DNA from: Actinomycetota bacterium
Lineage (GTDB): Bacteria; Actinomycetota; Thermoleophilia; Solirubrobacterales; Thermoleophilaceae
Direction: 5' to 3'
DNA: 11,699 nt
Assembly: GCA_005883295.1 (NCBI GenBank)
Contig: VAWV01000073.1
Coordinates: 2,690 to 14,388, forward strand
The position numbers were made by a program, and so were the translations under genes. The notes beneath the pieces are model-generated. The model searched no databases. It had not been told where the DNA came from and was given only the letters and a program-made list of their open reading frames with translations. Shown piece after piece: positions 1 through 6,497 of the stretch (the first letter of the stretch is position 1; each line of letters opens with the position of its first letter).

Positions 1-130
1 ACGGCCGGCTCCGCGGCCTCTTGCACGCGCTCAGGCTCCTGCCCTCGGGGGCATGGCGTAAAGCTACCCGTCGGACAGCGACGGCGGCCCGCCCGCAACT
101 ACGGTGCGATGTGGTAGAACCGCGGCGGAA

Positions 131-235
131 ATGGACAGGCGCCTGGCCAACAAGAACCTGCGGACCGGGCTGATCGCGGGCGCGATCTGCTTCCTCGTCT
201 TCGGGGCGGCGTTCTTCGTCGCCTCCGTCTACTAG
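131..235 (+). CDS. small single-span membrane protein, probably oxidase-associated
   Basis: A 34-residue ORF from ATG to TAG. It has a basic N-terminus (MDRRLANKNLRTG) and one hydrophobic span at about residues 13-33, so it should be a one-helix, N-in membrane peptide. Its stop codon directly touches the GTG of the next membrane ORF (TAG then GTG), which suggests coupled translation. The pattern of a basic N-terminus with an RTG motif and one helix is like short ORFs in cytochrome oxidase gene clusters, but I cannot assign a family. No Shine-Dalgarno sequence lies at a useful distance: GGCGGA ends only one or two bases before the ATG. The message may therefore be leaderless, or translation may start at the in-frame GTG at 104. 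Function unknown. Confidence 0.5.
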   Translation: MDRRLANKNLRTGLIAGAICFLVFGAAFFVASVY

Positions 236-469
236 GTGGCCGACTCCGGCGAGGGCGGGCGGCAGCTTCCGCCCCCGAGCGAGGAGATCCACCTCCCCGA
301 GCCGTCCTACCTGCCCGCGCTCACAGCCCTCGGGATCACGCTCGCCATCGTGGGCATCGTCCTCTCGTGGGTGATCGCGGGGATCGGGGCGGTGATCGCA
401 GTGGTGGCCATCGTGCGCTGGCTCCGGCAGACCCGCGAGGAGATCGCCGAGCTGCCGCTCGAGCACTAG
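236..469 (+). CDS. small two-helix membrane protein, possible cytochrome oxidase subunit IV-like
   Basis: 77 residues starting with GTG immediately after the preceding TAG. A polar, proline-rich N-terminus (residues 1-25) is followed by two close hydrophobic segments at about 26-46 and 47-61. A short charged tail then ends in REEIAELPLEH. A tail ending in a leucine/proline-x-E-H motif after two helices recalls small subunits and accessory proteins of actinobacterial heme-copper oxidases. This is a family-style resemblance, not a firm assignment. Tight coupling to the 34-residue ORF before it suggests an operon entering from upstream of the window. It converges on the lipase pseudogene, whose last codon is 21 bases away. 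An alternative is an unrelated small membrane protein. Confidence 0.6.
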   Translation: MADSGEGGRQLPPPSEEIHLPEPSYLPALTALGITLAIVGIVLSWVIAGIGAVIAVVAIVRWLRQTREEIAELPLEH

Positions 470-489
470 CGCCGGAGCGCAGCCCGCCC

Positions 490-1864
490 CTAGCCGCCCG
501 TGGCCTGGTCGAAGTCGTTGAGCTGGACGGTGACGACGTCGGTGAGCGAGGGGAAGTTGGGAAAGGCGAGGGTCCGCAGCGGGCCCTTCCCTCTCGACCT
601 GATAGCGACCGTGACCTTCCCGCTGGGCGGAGTCTGCGCGGGGATGAAGTCATCCACGGAACTAATGAAGTACGGACTGACGTTCTGATAGGGACCCCAG
701 GTCTGGTTGGTCTCGGATTTGCCGTCGCGATTGAAGTCGGCCACGAAGAGCCCGTTCACCAGCTTGGAGAGCGGGCAGGTCGTGGCGTTGCACACCTTGA
801 CCCCGTTGACCTTCAGGACGTCGCTCCGGGAGCCCTGATCGCCCCACAGCTCCTTGTAGCGGATGATCACCATCGCCAAGAACCGGGGGTCCCCGGGTCC
901 GCCCACGCTCCGGATCGCGTCGGATTCGAGCAGGCGGATCAGGTGGTCACTCCGAATGAATCGCTCGTAGTAGAAGTGATGCAGAGGAGCGCTGGGATTG
1001 TCCGTGCGCACGAGCGCGAACTCGTAGCGGCGCCCGGATTGGACGGTCACCGGGCCCCAGTTGCCGGTGCCGCCCACCACGAAGCTCGCGATCGGCTTGG
1101 TGGCGGTGCGCTGGCCGGTCGCCTGGTTGATCGGCCACAGCTGGACGGTCGCGCCCTGCAGCCCGGAGTTCTGGGGGAAGTTCACGGCCCTGCCTGAAAG
1201 GGTTATCCGCCCCTTGTGCGATCGGATCTTGGTGGTCTTGGGCGCCTTGCCCGTGAAGAACTTGTAGAACCACCGGAACGACACGGGCGACGTCGCGACC
1301 TGGACGTGCGTCGAGTCCGCGCCGCCCCGGCTTCGAGGAGAGTGGCCCCTTCGTCCCCCAGAGCGCAAGCGTTGACACGCCGCCAGGGGGGGAGTCCGCG
1401 GTCATTCCATCCATGTTCACGTAATGGGCGACGTTGGCTGCACGCTGCTTCGAGCTGTTGAGGTAGTCCTGCATCAGCTTGGTGCCGAGCGAGTGCCCCA
1501 GGAGGTCGACCTTGTGGCGGTGGGTGATCGCCTTCACGTGCGCGACCAGCTGGTCCATCTGGGCGAAGAGCTGCTGCTCCTGCGCCTGGACCGAGGACCC
1601 GCTCTCGAGCGCCGAGGCGAACTCGAGCGAGTTGTACTCGAACACGGTCACGTAGCTGTCCGGATAGCCGTTGCCCGTCAGGCGCATCTTCTGCGATTCG
1701 AACTGCGAGCCCGAGCCTTCGAACCCGTGCACGAAGATGACTCCGCGGGGGTTGGGCCGGTGGTGCTTATGTGCAGCGAAGGCGGCGGGCGGCGCGCACA
1801 AAAGCCCGATCACGGCGACTGCCGCGACGATCCCGCGCCCTATCGCACCCTGCCACAAGCGCAA
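490..1864 (-). pseudogene. secreted lipase-like alpha/beta hydrolase, disrupted by a frameshift
   Basis: Two overlapping minus-strand frames together make one class-2-lipase-like protein. The N-terminal frame (from TTG at 1864) has a signal peptide (about residues 1-31, ending in AAFAA), the oxyanion strand FVHGFEGSGS (44-53) and the nucleophile elbow GHSLG (Ser125). It also has LALWG near residue 166. The catalytic-histidine segment THVQVATS (about 1290-1310) and the whole C-terminal beta-rich domain down to TAG at 490 are in another frame. The switch lies between about 1345 and 1306. Family members usually have a short strand (of the type GATNVTIPN) before THVQ, and it is largely missing here, so the lesion looks like a small out-of-frame deletion. 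Without frame correction the product loses its catalytic His. It is the last gene of a minus-strand run and lies 40 bases after the GYD gene. It could be a true pseudogene or a sequencing/assembly error. Confidence 0.8.
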
Positions 1865-1892
1865 TCGATACAGCGTGTCAGAAACGTACCAA
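1865..1892 (-). promoter_or_regulatory. possible promoter for the lipase gene
   Basis: On the minus strand, TTGGTA (1892-1887) and TATCGA (1870-1865) are separated by 16 bases, a sigma70-like layout. The second hexamer touches the TTG start. If used, transcription would begin inside the first codons, implying that the true start is a little downstream or that the match is fortuitous. Weak evidence. Confidence 0.2.
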
Positions 1893-1904
1893 AAGGCGGG
1901 TGAG

Positions 1905-2225
1905 CTACGAGCCGGGTGGCGCGTAGTCGACCGACTGCTTCGCCGCCTGATCGACCTCCTCGGGCGTGAGCAGCGGGACCGTCTTGACGCTCGCGCCCCC
2001 CGCCGCGTTCACGGCCAGGCTCAGCGCGGTGGCGGCGCTCGCATCCGGAAGGTCGACGATCACGATCGCGTCATCGTCGCCGAGCGCGAAGTGGAAGCTC
2101 TCGAGGCTGCCGCCGAGGCCGGAGACCGTCTTCTCCACCGCCTCGCGCCGCGACGATCCGCCACTGTCGATCACCCCTTGCACCCCCTGCTGCGTGTACG
2201 ACGCCTTGATCAGGAACTTGGGCAT
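1905..2225 (-). CDS. GYD-domain protein
   Basis: 106 residues starting at MPKFLIKASYTQQG. The compact alpha/beta pattern (a KASYTQQGVQG opening, then REAVEKTVSGLGGSLESFHFALGDDDAIVIVDLPD and an AATALSLAVNAAGG helix) matches the GYD superfamily, small ferredoxin-like-fold proteins of unknown biochemical role. The frame is open upstream to 2291, but ATG at 2225 is chosen because AAGGAG lies 8 bases before it and the family's conserved block begins at this Met. There is no signal peptide or membrane span, so it should be cytoplasmic. It sits between the CBS-domain gene (75-base gap) and the lipase pseudogene (40-base gap), all on the minus strand, possibly one transcript. The family is recognised with good confidence; the function is not known. 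Confidence 0.85.
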   Translation of the reverse strand: MPKFLIKASYTQQGVQGVIDSGGSSRREAVEKTVSGLGGSLESFHFALGDDDAIVIVDLPDASAATALSLAVNAAGGASVKTVPLLTPEEVDQAAKQSVDYAPPGS

Positions 2226-2233
2226 TGCCGCCT

Positions 2234-2239
2234 CTCCTT
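2234..2239 (-). promoter_or_regulatory. ribosome binding site of the GYD gene
   Basis: AAGGAG on the minus strand, 8 bases before the ATG at 2225. It is one of the best Shine-Dalgarno matches in the window and fixes the start against the longer open frame reaching 2291. Confidence 0.75.
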
Positions 2240-2281
2240 TCGCGAGCTCCGATGAGGGCCCGACCCTACCCGGCGTCCGGA

Positions 2282-2298
2282 CCCGCGGCAACCGCGGG
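2282..2298 (-). terminator. GC hairpin after the CBS-domain gene, possible terminator or mRNA-stabilising stem
   Basis: A perfect 7-bp stem with a 3-base loop (CCCGCGG, TTG, CCGCGGG on the minus strand) starts two bases after the CBS gene's stop codon. No T-run follows, so it is not a classical intrinsic terminator. It could weaken read-through into the GYD gene or protect the 3' end of the upstream message. Confidence 0.35.
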
Positions 2299-2300
2299 CG

Positions 2301-2714
2301 CTACGCGCGGGAGCGGGCGGTCTCGACCGGAGTGGAGGCGCCGTCGCCCGTCCAGCAGCGCACGACGTCGCGCATCGACAGGACGCCGATGGTCTCGCCG
2401 CCCTCGACCACGACGAGGTGCCTGAAGCCGCCCCGCACCATCGCCTCCGCGGCGCGCTCGAGCGACCAGTCGGGAGCCGCGAAGGTCAGGTTCCCCGACA
2501 GGTGGTCACCGACCCGCTCCTCATCGGGGTTCTGGCCCTCGGCCAGCGAGATGAGGATGTCGCGCTCGGTGATGATGCCCGGCCCCGGCTGCTCGGGATC
2601 GATGACGACGGCGGCGCCCACCCCGCGCCGGCCCATGAAGCGGGCCGCGTCCCGCAGCGTGTGGCCGGGCCCCACTGAAAGGACCACCTCGCTCATGCCG
2701 TCCCTCACCTGCAT
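2301..2714 (-). CDS. tandem CBS-domain protein
   Basis: 137 residues forming two CBS domains with little else: CBS1 at about residues 1-60 (MQVRDGMSEVVLSV to the GIITERDILISLAEG signature) and CBS2 at about 66-122 (VGDHLSGNLTFAAPDWSLERAAEAM to IGVLSMRDVVR). The paired ITERD and LSMRD ends are the usual nucleotide-contact strands, so an adenosyl-ligand sensor (AMP, ATP or SAM type) is likely; the ligand cannot be told from sequence. ATG at 2714 is preferred over the open-frame TTG at 2744, because GAGGGG sits 6 bases before the ATG and family members begin with MxVxDxM. It is the first gene of a minus-strand run (CBS, GYD, lipase) and is divergent from the AraC-type gene across about 180 bases. 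Confidence 0.88.
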   Translation of the reverse strand: MQVRDGMSEVVLSVGPGHTLRDAARFMGRRGVGAAVVIDPEQPGPGIITERDILISLAEGQNPDEERVGDHLSGNLTFAAPDWSLERAAEAMVRGGFRHLVVVEGGETIGVLSMRDVVRCWTGDGASTPVETARSRA

Positions 2715-2720
2715 TTTCGC

Positions 2721-2726
2721 CCCCTC
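2721..2726 (-). promoter_or_regulatory. ribosome binding site of the CBS-domain gene
   Basis: GAGGGG on the minus strand with a 6-base spacer to the ATG at 2714. It supports that ATG over the upstream in-frame TTG at 2744. The 2727-2894 divergent intergenic stretch beyond it shows no convincing -35/-10 pair in either direction. Confidence 0.6.
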
Positions 2727-2894
2727 AAGTGCCGATTGACTCAAGACTAACGCAGCCGCGACGTGCGGGTGCGGACCTTGCAGGAGCAGACCGCAAATTT
2801 GGGTAGTTGGCGCGGAGGCAGCGTCGCGCGCGCGGGCGTTTGCTTAACCTCTCAATGATCCCCTGCGCTACCACCCGCTAGGACGAGCTTCGAA

Positions 2895-3350
2895 ATGGCC
2901 ATCAGATCCGGAACAGTCCTCAGGCGGCGGACCCTCTTCGAGGAGGCCGTCGACATCATCGAGCGCGAGTACGCGAGCGACCTCGAGCTCGACGCCATGG
3001 CCCGGCGCCTGGCCACCTCGCGCCGCCAGCTCCAGCGCGCATTCGCGGAGGCCGGCCAGACGAGCTTCCGCACCTACCTGGCGCAGGTCCGGATGGGCCG
3101 TGCGCTCGAGCTCCTGCGGGAGGGCTCGCTCCCGGTCCGGGAGGTGGCCAGCCGGGTGGGCTACCGCCAGGCCGCCCAGTTCGCCAAGACGTTCCGCCGC
3201 CACCACGGCCGTCCCCCCTCGAGCTTCAGGCGGGAGGGCCGGGCGCAGGGCGGCGCCCGTGCGTCCCGGGATGGCGGCCCGCCCGGCGAGACCGGCGGAA
3301 ACCTCGACGGCGACCGGCCGTCGCTGGCCTACTCGACGGCCTCCGCCTAA
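2895..3350 (+). CDS. AraC-family transcriptional regulator, DNA-binding domain only
   Basis: 151 residues. Residues 14-113 are a complete AraC-type double helix-turn-helix. The first helix pair is around LELDAMARRLATSRRQLQRAF (30-50), then YLAQVRMGRALELLREG (61-77). The second pair is VREVASRVGYRQAAQFAKTFRRHHGRPPSSFR (81-112), with the signature G-Y-x(3)-F-x-F-R-x-G-P partly altered (VGYRQAAQFAKTFRRHHGRPP). There is no N-terminal sensor domain: the protein starts about 13 residues before the HTH. The last 38 residues are Gly/Arg/Pro-rich and probably disordered. A weak SD (GGACGAG) lies 7 bases before the ATG. The next gene on the same strand is coxB, 282 bases away across an unusual inverted-repeat element, so local control of the oxidase operon is an attractive inference. 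Its regulon is not known. Confidence 0.85.
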   Translation: MAIRSGTVLRRRTLFEEAVDIIEREYASDLELDAMARRLATSRRQLQRAFAEAGQTSFRTYLAQVRMGRALELLREGSLPVREVASRVGYRQAAQFAKTFRRHHGRPPSSFRREGRAQGGARASRDGGPPGETGGNLDGDRPSLAYSTASA

Positions 3351-3363
3351 AGCCCGCGTCCAC

Positions 3364-3388
3364 GGCGCGCCCGCCTTCACGGGGCGCC
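3364..3388 (+). terminator. possible terminator hairpin after the AraC-type gene
   Basis: GGCGC-G-CCC (3364-3372) can pair with GGGGCGCC (3381-3388), giving 8 base pairs with one bulged G and an 8-base loop, 14 bases after the stop codon. No T-run follows. It may separate the AraC-type transcript from the structured element that starts five bases later. Confidence 0.3.
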
Positions 3389-3392
3389 TACG

Positions 3393-3591
3393 GATGACTG
3401 ATTCCGCGGCCGCGTGTGCGCGGGGGCGCGCGAGACCAAGCCGTCGCCGCTGTATACGCGCTTCGCGCGTGGACAGCGGCGATGTGACGCAGGGCGCTGC
3501 CCTTGGTGGTGCCAAGGGCGAGCCCGAGGACGCAGAGATGCGCAGGTATCCGCGCGTGAGCCGCGTGCGCGGGGTCGTGGAATCAGTCATC
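3393..3591. repeat. 199-bp intergenic element: perfect 13-bp terminal inverted repeat enclosing multiple hairpins
   Basis: The left arm GATGACTGATTCC (3393-3405) and right arm GGAATCAGTCATC (3579-3591) are exact reverse complements and richer in A/T than their surroundings. Inside are four hairpins. (1) CCGCG-TGTG-CGCGG (3410-3423). (2) A long stem at 3442-3484: a 12-bp lower stem with one G-U pair, a 2x2 internal loop, then a 6-bp upper stem closed by TTC. (3) GCCCTTGG-TGGTG-CCAAGGGC (3499-3519). (4) CCGC-GTGC-GCGG (3561-3572). No coding frame here looks real. It could be a structured RNA with a closing helix, a small non-autonomous insertion, or a pair of regulator sites flanking structured DNA. 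I see no flanking target-site duplication and no match to a riboswitch, RNase P or tmRNA motif that I know. Confidence 0.6.
3442..3484. repeat. long near-perfect hairpin within the intergenic element
   Basis: Positions 3442-3453 pair with 3473-3484 over 12 bp, including one G-U at 3443/3483. AT/GG form a symmetrical internal loop, then ACGCGC (3456-3461) pairs with GCGCGT (3465-3470) around a TTC loop. It is the strongest secondary structure that I find in the window. No T-run follows it, so it does not look like an intrinsic terminator. Confidence 0.7.
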
Positions 3592-3597
3592 TATAAA
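3592..3597 (+). promoter_or_regulatory. candidate -10 box of the coxB operon
   Basis: TATAAA directly abuts the right arm of the 13-bp inverted repeat and is a conspicuous A/T island in GC-rich DNA. A start site 6-7 bases downstream would give a leader of about 30 bases containing the coxB Shine-Dalgarno, a sensible layout. No -35 hexamer is recognisable at 16-18 bases upstream (GC-rich), which would fit an activator-dependent promoter. Confidence 0.4.
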
Positions 3598-3620
3598 CTC
3601 GCGCGCCGTGCCAGCTCGCC

Positions 3621-3626
3621 GGAGGA
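3621..3626 (+). promoter_or_regulatory. ribosome binding site of coxB
   Basis: GGAGGA, with a 6-base spacer to the GTG at 3633. It fixes the GTG start and places translation of the oxidase operon under a strong Shine-Dalgarno. Confidence 0.75.
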
Positions 3627-3632
3627 CGTCCC

Positions 3633-4661
3633 GTGCCTAAGAGCCCGCTGGCGCGGATGCTCATCTACGGCGCGATCGCCACCGCGATCCTGCTGCCGAT
3701 CTCGCTGTCGATCGACTGGTTCCCGAAGCAGGCATCGAAGAGCGCGCACCAGATCGACACGCTCTACGACGTCCTCCTGATCGTCTCCGTCCCGATCTTC
3801 GTCCTCGTGATGACGGTCGCGATCTACAGCGTGATTCGCTTCCGGGCGCGCCCGGGCGACACCGGCGACGGCCCGCCGATCCACGGGAACGCCCGCCTCG
3901 AGGTCGTCTGGGTGGTGATCCCGTTCCTGCTCGTCTCGTCGCTCGCCACCTACGCCTGGATCACCCTCCACGACATCGAGAAGAAGAAGCGCGGCGAGAT
4001 GATCGTCCACGTCACCGGCCAGCAGTTCGAGTGGAGCTACCGCTACACCGCTTCCGGAGGCAGGACCGTCCAGTCGAACACCCTCTACCTGCCGGTCAAC
4101 AAGCCCGTCAAGTTCGAGATCAACACGAAGGACGTGATCCACTCCTTCTGGATCCCGCAGTTCCGGCTGAAGAGCGACGCGGTGCCGGGCATAACCACGA
4201 ACTGGCGCGCCACCCCGGACCGCCTCGGCCGCTACGAGGTCGTCTGCACCGAGCTGTGCGGCGCGGGGCACTCGTTGATGCGCAGCACGGTCTACGTGGT
4301 TCCCGAGCAGACGTTCACGGCCTGGCTCAACAAGCAGGCCGGGCCAGCTACCGGCCCGGGGCTCGGCAAGCAGCTCTTCGCCCAGAACGGCTGCTCCGGC
4401 TGCCACACGCTCGCGGCCGCCGGGGCCACAGGGAAGGTGGGCCCGGACCTCGACAGGGTGGTCCAGGACGCCGCCAGATACGCCAAGGGACAGCCCGCAG
4501 CGACCTACATCCGGCAGTCGATCGTGACCCCGAACGCCTTCGTTGTACCGGGATTCCCGCGCAGTACCATGCCCCAGACTTTCGGCAAGCAGCTGACCGC
4601 CCAGCAGATCAGCGCCCTGGTCCAGTTCCTGATCCAGTCCGGAGGAGGTAAGAAGAAGTGA
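3633..4661 (+). CDS. coxB: cytochrome c oxidase subunit II with fused C-terminal cytochrome c (caa3 type)
   Basis: 342 residues, GTG start behind GGAGGA. It accepts electrons at CuA and passes them to subunit I; in caa3 enzymes the attached heme c receives them first. There are hydrophobic spans at about 8-27, 47-69 and 90-110, the first perhaps a signal anchor. The cupredoxin CuA domain is at about 120-225, with all ligands present: His170, Cys205, Glu207, Cys209, His213 and Met216 (CTELCGAGHSLM). A class I cytochrome c domain covers about 243-336, with heme attachment CSGCH (Cys254, Cys257, His258) and a likely axial Met313 (STMPQTFG). It ends in a lysine tail. The stop overlaps the coxA start (GTGA). 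It is the first gene of the oxidase operon, downstream of the inverted-repeat element. The assignment is secure. Confidence 0.97.
   Translation: MPKSPLARMLIYGAIATAILLPISLSIDWFPKQASKSAHQIDTLYDVLLIVSVPIFVLVMTVAIYSVIRFRARPGDTGDGPPIHGNARLEVVWVVIPFLLVSSLATYAWITLHDIEKKKRGEMIVHVTGQQFEWSYRYTASGGRTVQSNTLYLPVNKPVKFEINTKDVIHSFWIPQFRLKSDAVPGITTNWRATPDRLGRYEVVCTELCGAGHSLMRSTVYVVPEQTFTAWLNKQAGPATGPGLGKQLFAQNGCSGCHTLAAAGATGKVGPDLDRVVQDAARYAKGQPAATYIRQSIVTPNAFVVPGFPRSTMPQTFGKQLTAQQISALVQFLIQSGGGKKK
4641..4649 (+). promoter_or_regulatory. ribosome binding site of coxA inside the 3' end of coxB
   Basis: GGAGGAGGT encodes the Gly-rich end of CoxB and lies 8-9 bases before the GTG at 4658. It supports GTG over the ATG six bases further on. 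Confidence 0.65.
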
Positions 4662-6497
4662 CGATGGCCGCCAGACTGAAGGCGCCCGGCTGGTACCGGG
4701 CCGCCCTCGGGCTGATCATCGGATTCGGCGTCGGCATGGGCATCGACGTCGGGCTTCGGGCCCTGTACGGCTGGCACCCGCTCGTCGACTGGACCGCGAT
4801 CGTCACGGTGGGCCTGATCTCCTCGCCGTTTGGGTTCCTGATCGGGATCGGCTGCTTCGACTACTGGTTCCGCTGGGCCTCCGGGGCGCCCACCGTGCCC
4901 GAGGACCACTCCGGGCATGGCGCCCGAAGCTGGCGCGACTACTTCCGCGTGAACACCGACCACAAGGTCATCGGGCTCCAGTACATCTGCACGACGTTCT
5001 TCTTCTTCGTCGTGGGCGGCGTGATGGCGATGGTCATGCGCGCCGAGCTTGCGGCGCCGGGCACGCAGTTCATCTCACCGAACACGTTCAACGGGCTCTT
5101 CTCCGTGCACGCCTCGCTGATGATCTTCCTGTTCATCATCCCGGTGTTCGCCGGGATCGCGAACTACGTGATCCCGCTGATGATCGGGGCACCGGACATG
5201 GCGTTCCCGCGCCTGAACGCGCTGTCCTACTGGCTGCTTCCGATCGGCGGGATCATCATGCTCCTCAGCTTCCTGGCGCCGGGGGGCTCCTTCTCCACGG
5301 GCTGGACGGCGTACGCGCCGCTCTCCACCCACATGCCGCTGGGCCAGACCTTCTTCAACATCGCGATCCAGTTCGCGGGCGCGTCCTCGATCGCCACGGC
5401 GCTGAACTTCCTGGTCACGATCATCACCATGCGCGCGCCGGGCATGACCTTCTGGCGCATGCCGCTGCTCGTCTGGGCGAACTTCACCACCTCGCTCCTG
5501 GTGGTCATCGCCACGCCGTTCATCGCCGGCTCCCAGTTCTTCGTGCTCTTCGACCGCACCCTGGGGACCCACTTCTTCGACCCGAGCCGGAGCGGTGACG
5601 TGCTGATGTACCAGCACGTCTTCTGGTTCTACTCGCACCCGGCGGTCTACATCATGATGCTGCCCGGGTTCGGGATAGTCAGCGAGGTCATCTCGACCCA
5701 CGCCCGCAAGCCGATCTTCGGCTACCGGATGATGGCCTTCTCGCTGATGGCGATCGTGGTGCTCGGGTTCACCGTCTGGGCGCACCACATGTTCGTGTCG
5801 GGGATGTTCCCCTGGCTCCGGGTGCCGATGATGTTGACCACGATGCTGATCGCGGTGCCGACCGGCATCAAGATCTTCTCCTGGTTGGCCACGCTGTGGA
5901 GGGGCGTGATCCACCTGCGAACGCCGTTGCTGTTCGCGCTCGGGTTCATCACGATGTTCACCCTCGGCGGGATCAGCGGGATCATGCTCGCGGTCATCCC
6001 GTTCGACATCCACGTGTCGGACACGTACTTCGTGGTGGCGCACATCCACTACGTGCTGTTCGGCGGCAGCGTGTTCACCATCTTCGCGGGCATCTACCAC
6101 TGGTTCCCGAAGATGACCGGGCGGATGTACGACGAGACGCTCGGGAGGATTCACTTCTGGCTGTCGTTCGTCTTCTTCAACCTCACCTTCGGCCCGATGC
6201 ACCTGGTGGGGATCGACGGCATGCCCCGCCGGGTGGCCGACTACGCCCACCAGTACGCCACGCTGAACGCGATCATCTCGATCTCGGCCTTCATCTTCGG
6301 GCTGTCGTTCCTGGTCTTCGTCTACAACATCGTCGCCAGCTGGCGGCACGGGCCGCTCGCGGAGGGCAATCGACGACGTGCCGACCGTGGTCGGCGGCCC
6401 ATACGAGTACGGGGTGCCGGGAGCGGTGCACGGGGTGTTCAAGGAGAAGGAACCGGTGGCCGCCGGGTCCGCAGCCACGGCCGGCACGACCGAATGA
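4658..6497 (+). CDS. coxA: cytochrome c oxidase subunit I (A2-type), C-terminal tail out of frame
   Basis: Catalytic subunit that reduces O2 and pumps protons in the cytoplasmic membrane. GTG at 4658 overlaps the coxB stop. An N-terminal extension of about 95 residues with two helices (13-33, 47-65) precedes the 12-helix core. Ligands seen: His151 and His464 for heme a, His327/His376/His377 for CuB, His462 for heme a3, Tyr331 cross-linked to His327, and K-channel Lys405 (TGIKIFSW). The helix VI motif is YSHPAVY rather than GHPEVY, which marks the A2 class. After HGPLAEGN (residue 571) the conserved NPW...LEW...SPPP..NF tail segment is absent. The normal tail (PTVVGGPYEYGVPGA, ending TTE) continues in the next frame from about 6369 to TGA 6495-6497. 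As sequenced, the coxA frame instead runs on into the Usp-like gene to 7351 (897 residues). Confidence 0.93.
6362..6380 (+). other. coxA indel junction and frame change
   Basis: Up to about 6370 the coxA frame encodes GPLAEGN; from 6369 the frame one base over encodes the recognisable subunit I tail DDVPTVVGGPYEYG. The join lacks roughly twenty residues that are conserved in subunit I proteins. A deletion of 3n+2 bases best explains both the missing segment and the phase. Confidence 0.75.

Noticed and set aside
1..130. Possible 3' end of an upstream gene
   Set aside because: Two plus frames stop early (59-61 and about 115) and the third is open to about 174 without recognisable motifs. I cannot support a gene there.
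367..1197. Long plus-strand frame opposite the lipase
   Set aside because: It is Arg/Gly/Val-rich with no recognisable domain. The minus strand carries the lipase C-terminal domain with a natural stop at 490.
1385..1391. Seven-G run as the cause of the lipase frameshift
   Set aside because: The family-like sequence stays in the N-terminal frame on both sides of the run (TADSPPGGVSTLALWG). The frame change is further along, between about 1345 and 1306.
2715..2744. Longer CBS-domain protein from TTG 2744
   Set aside because: The good ribosome binding site and the family's conserved N-terminus both point to the ATG at 2714.
3393..3591. Retron-like ncRNA (closing inverted repeat plus internal hairpins, about 200 nt)
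   Set aside because: The general shape fits, but there is no reverse transcriptase anywhere in the window, and the neighbouring genes are a regulator and coxB.
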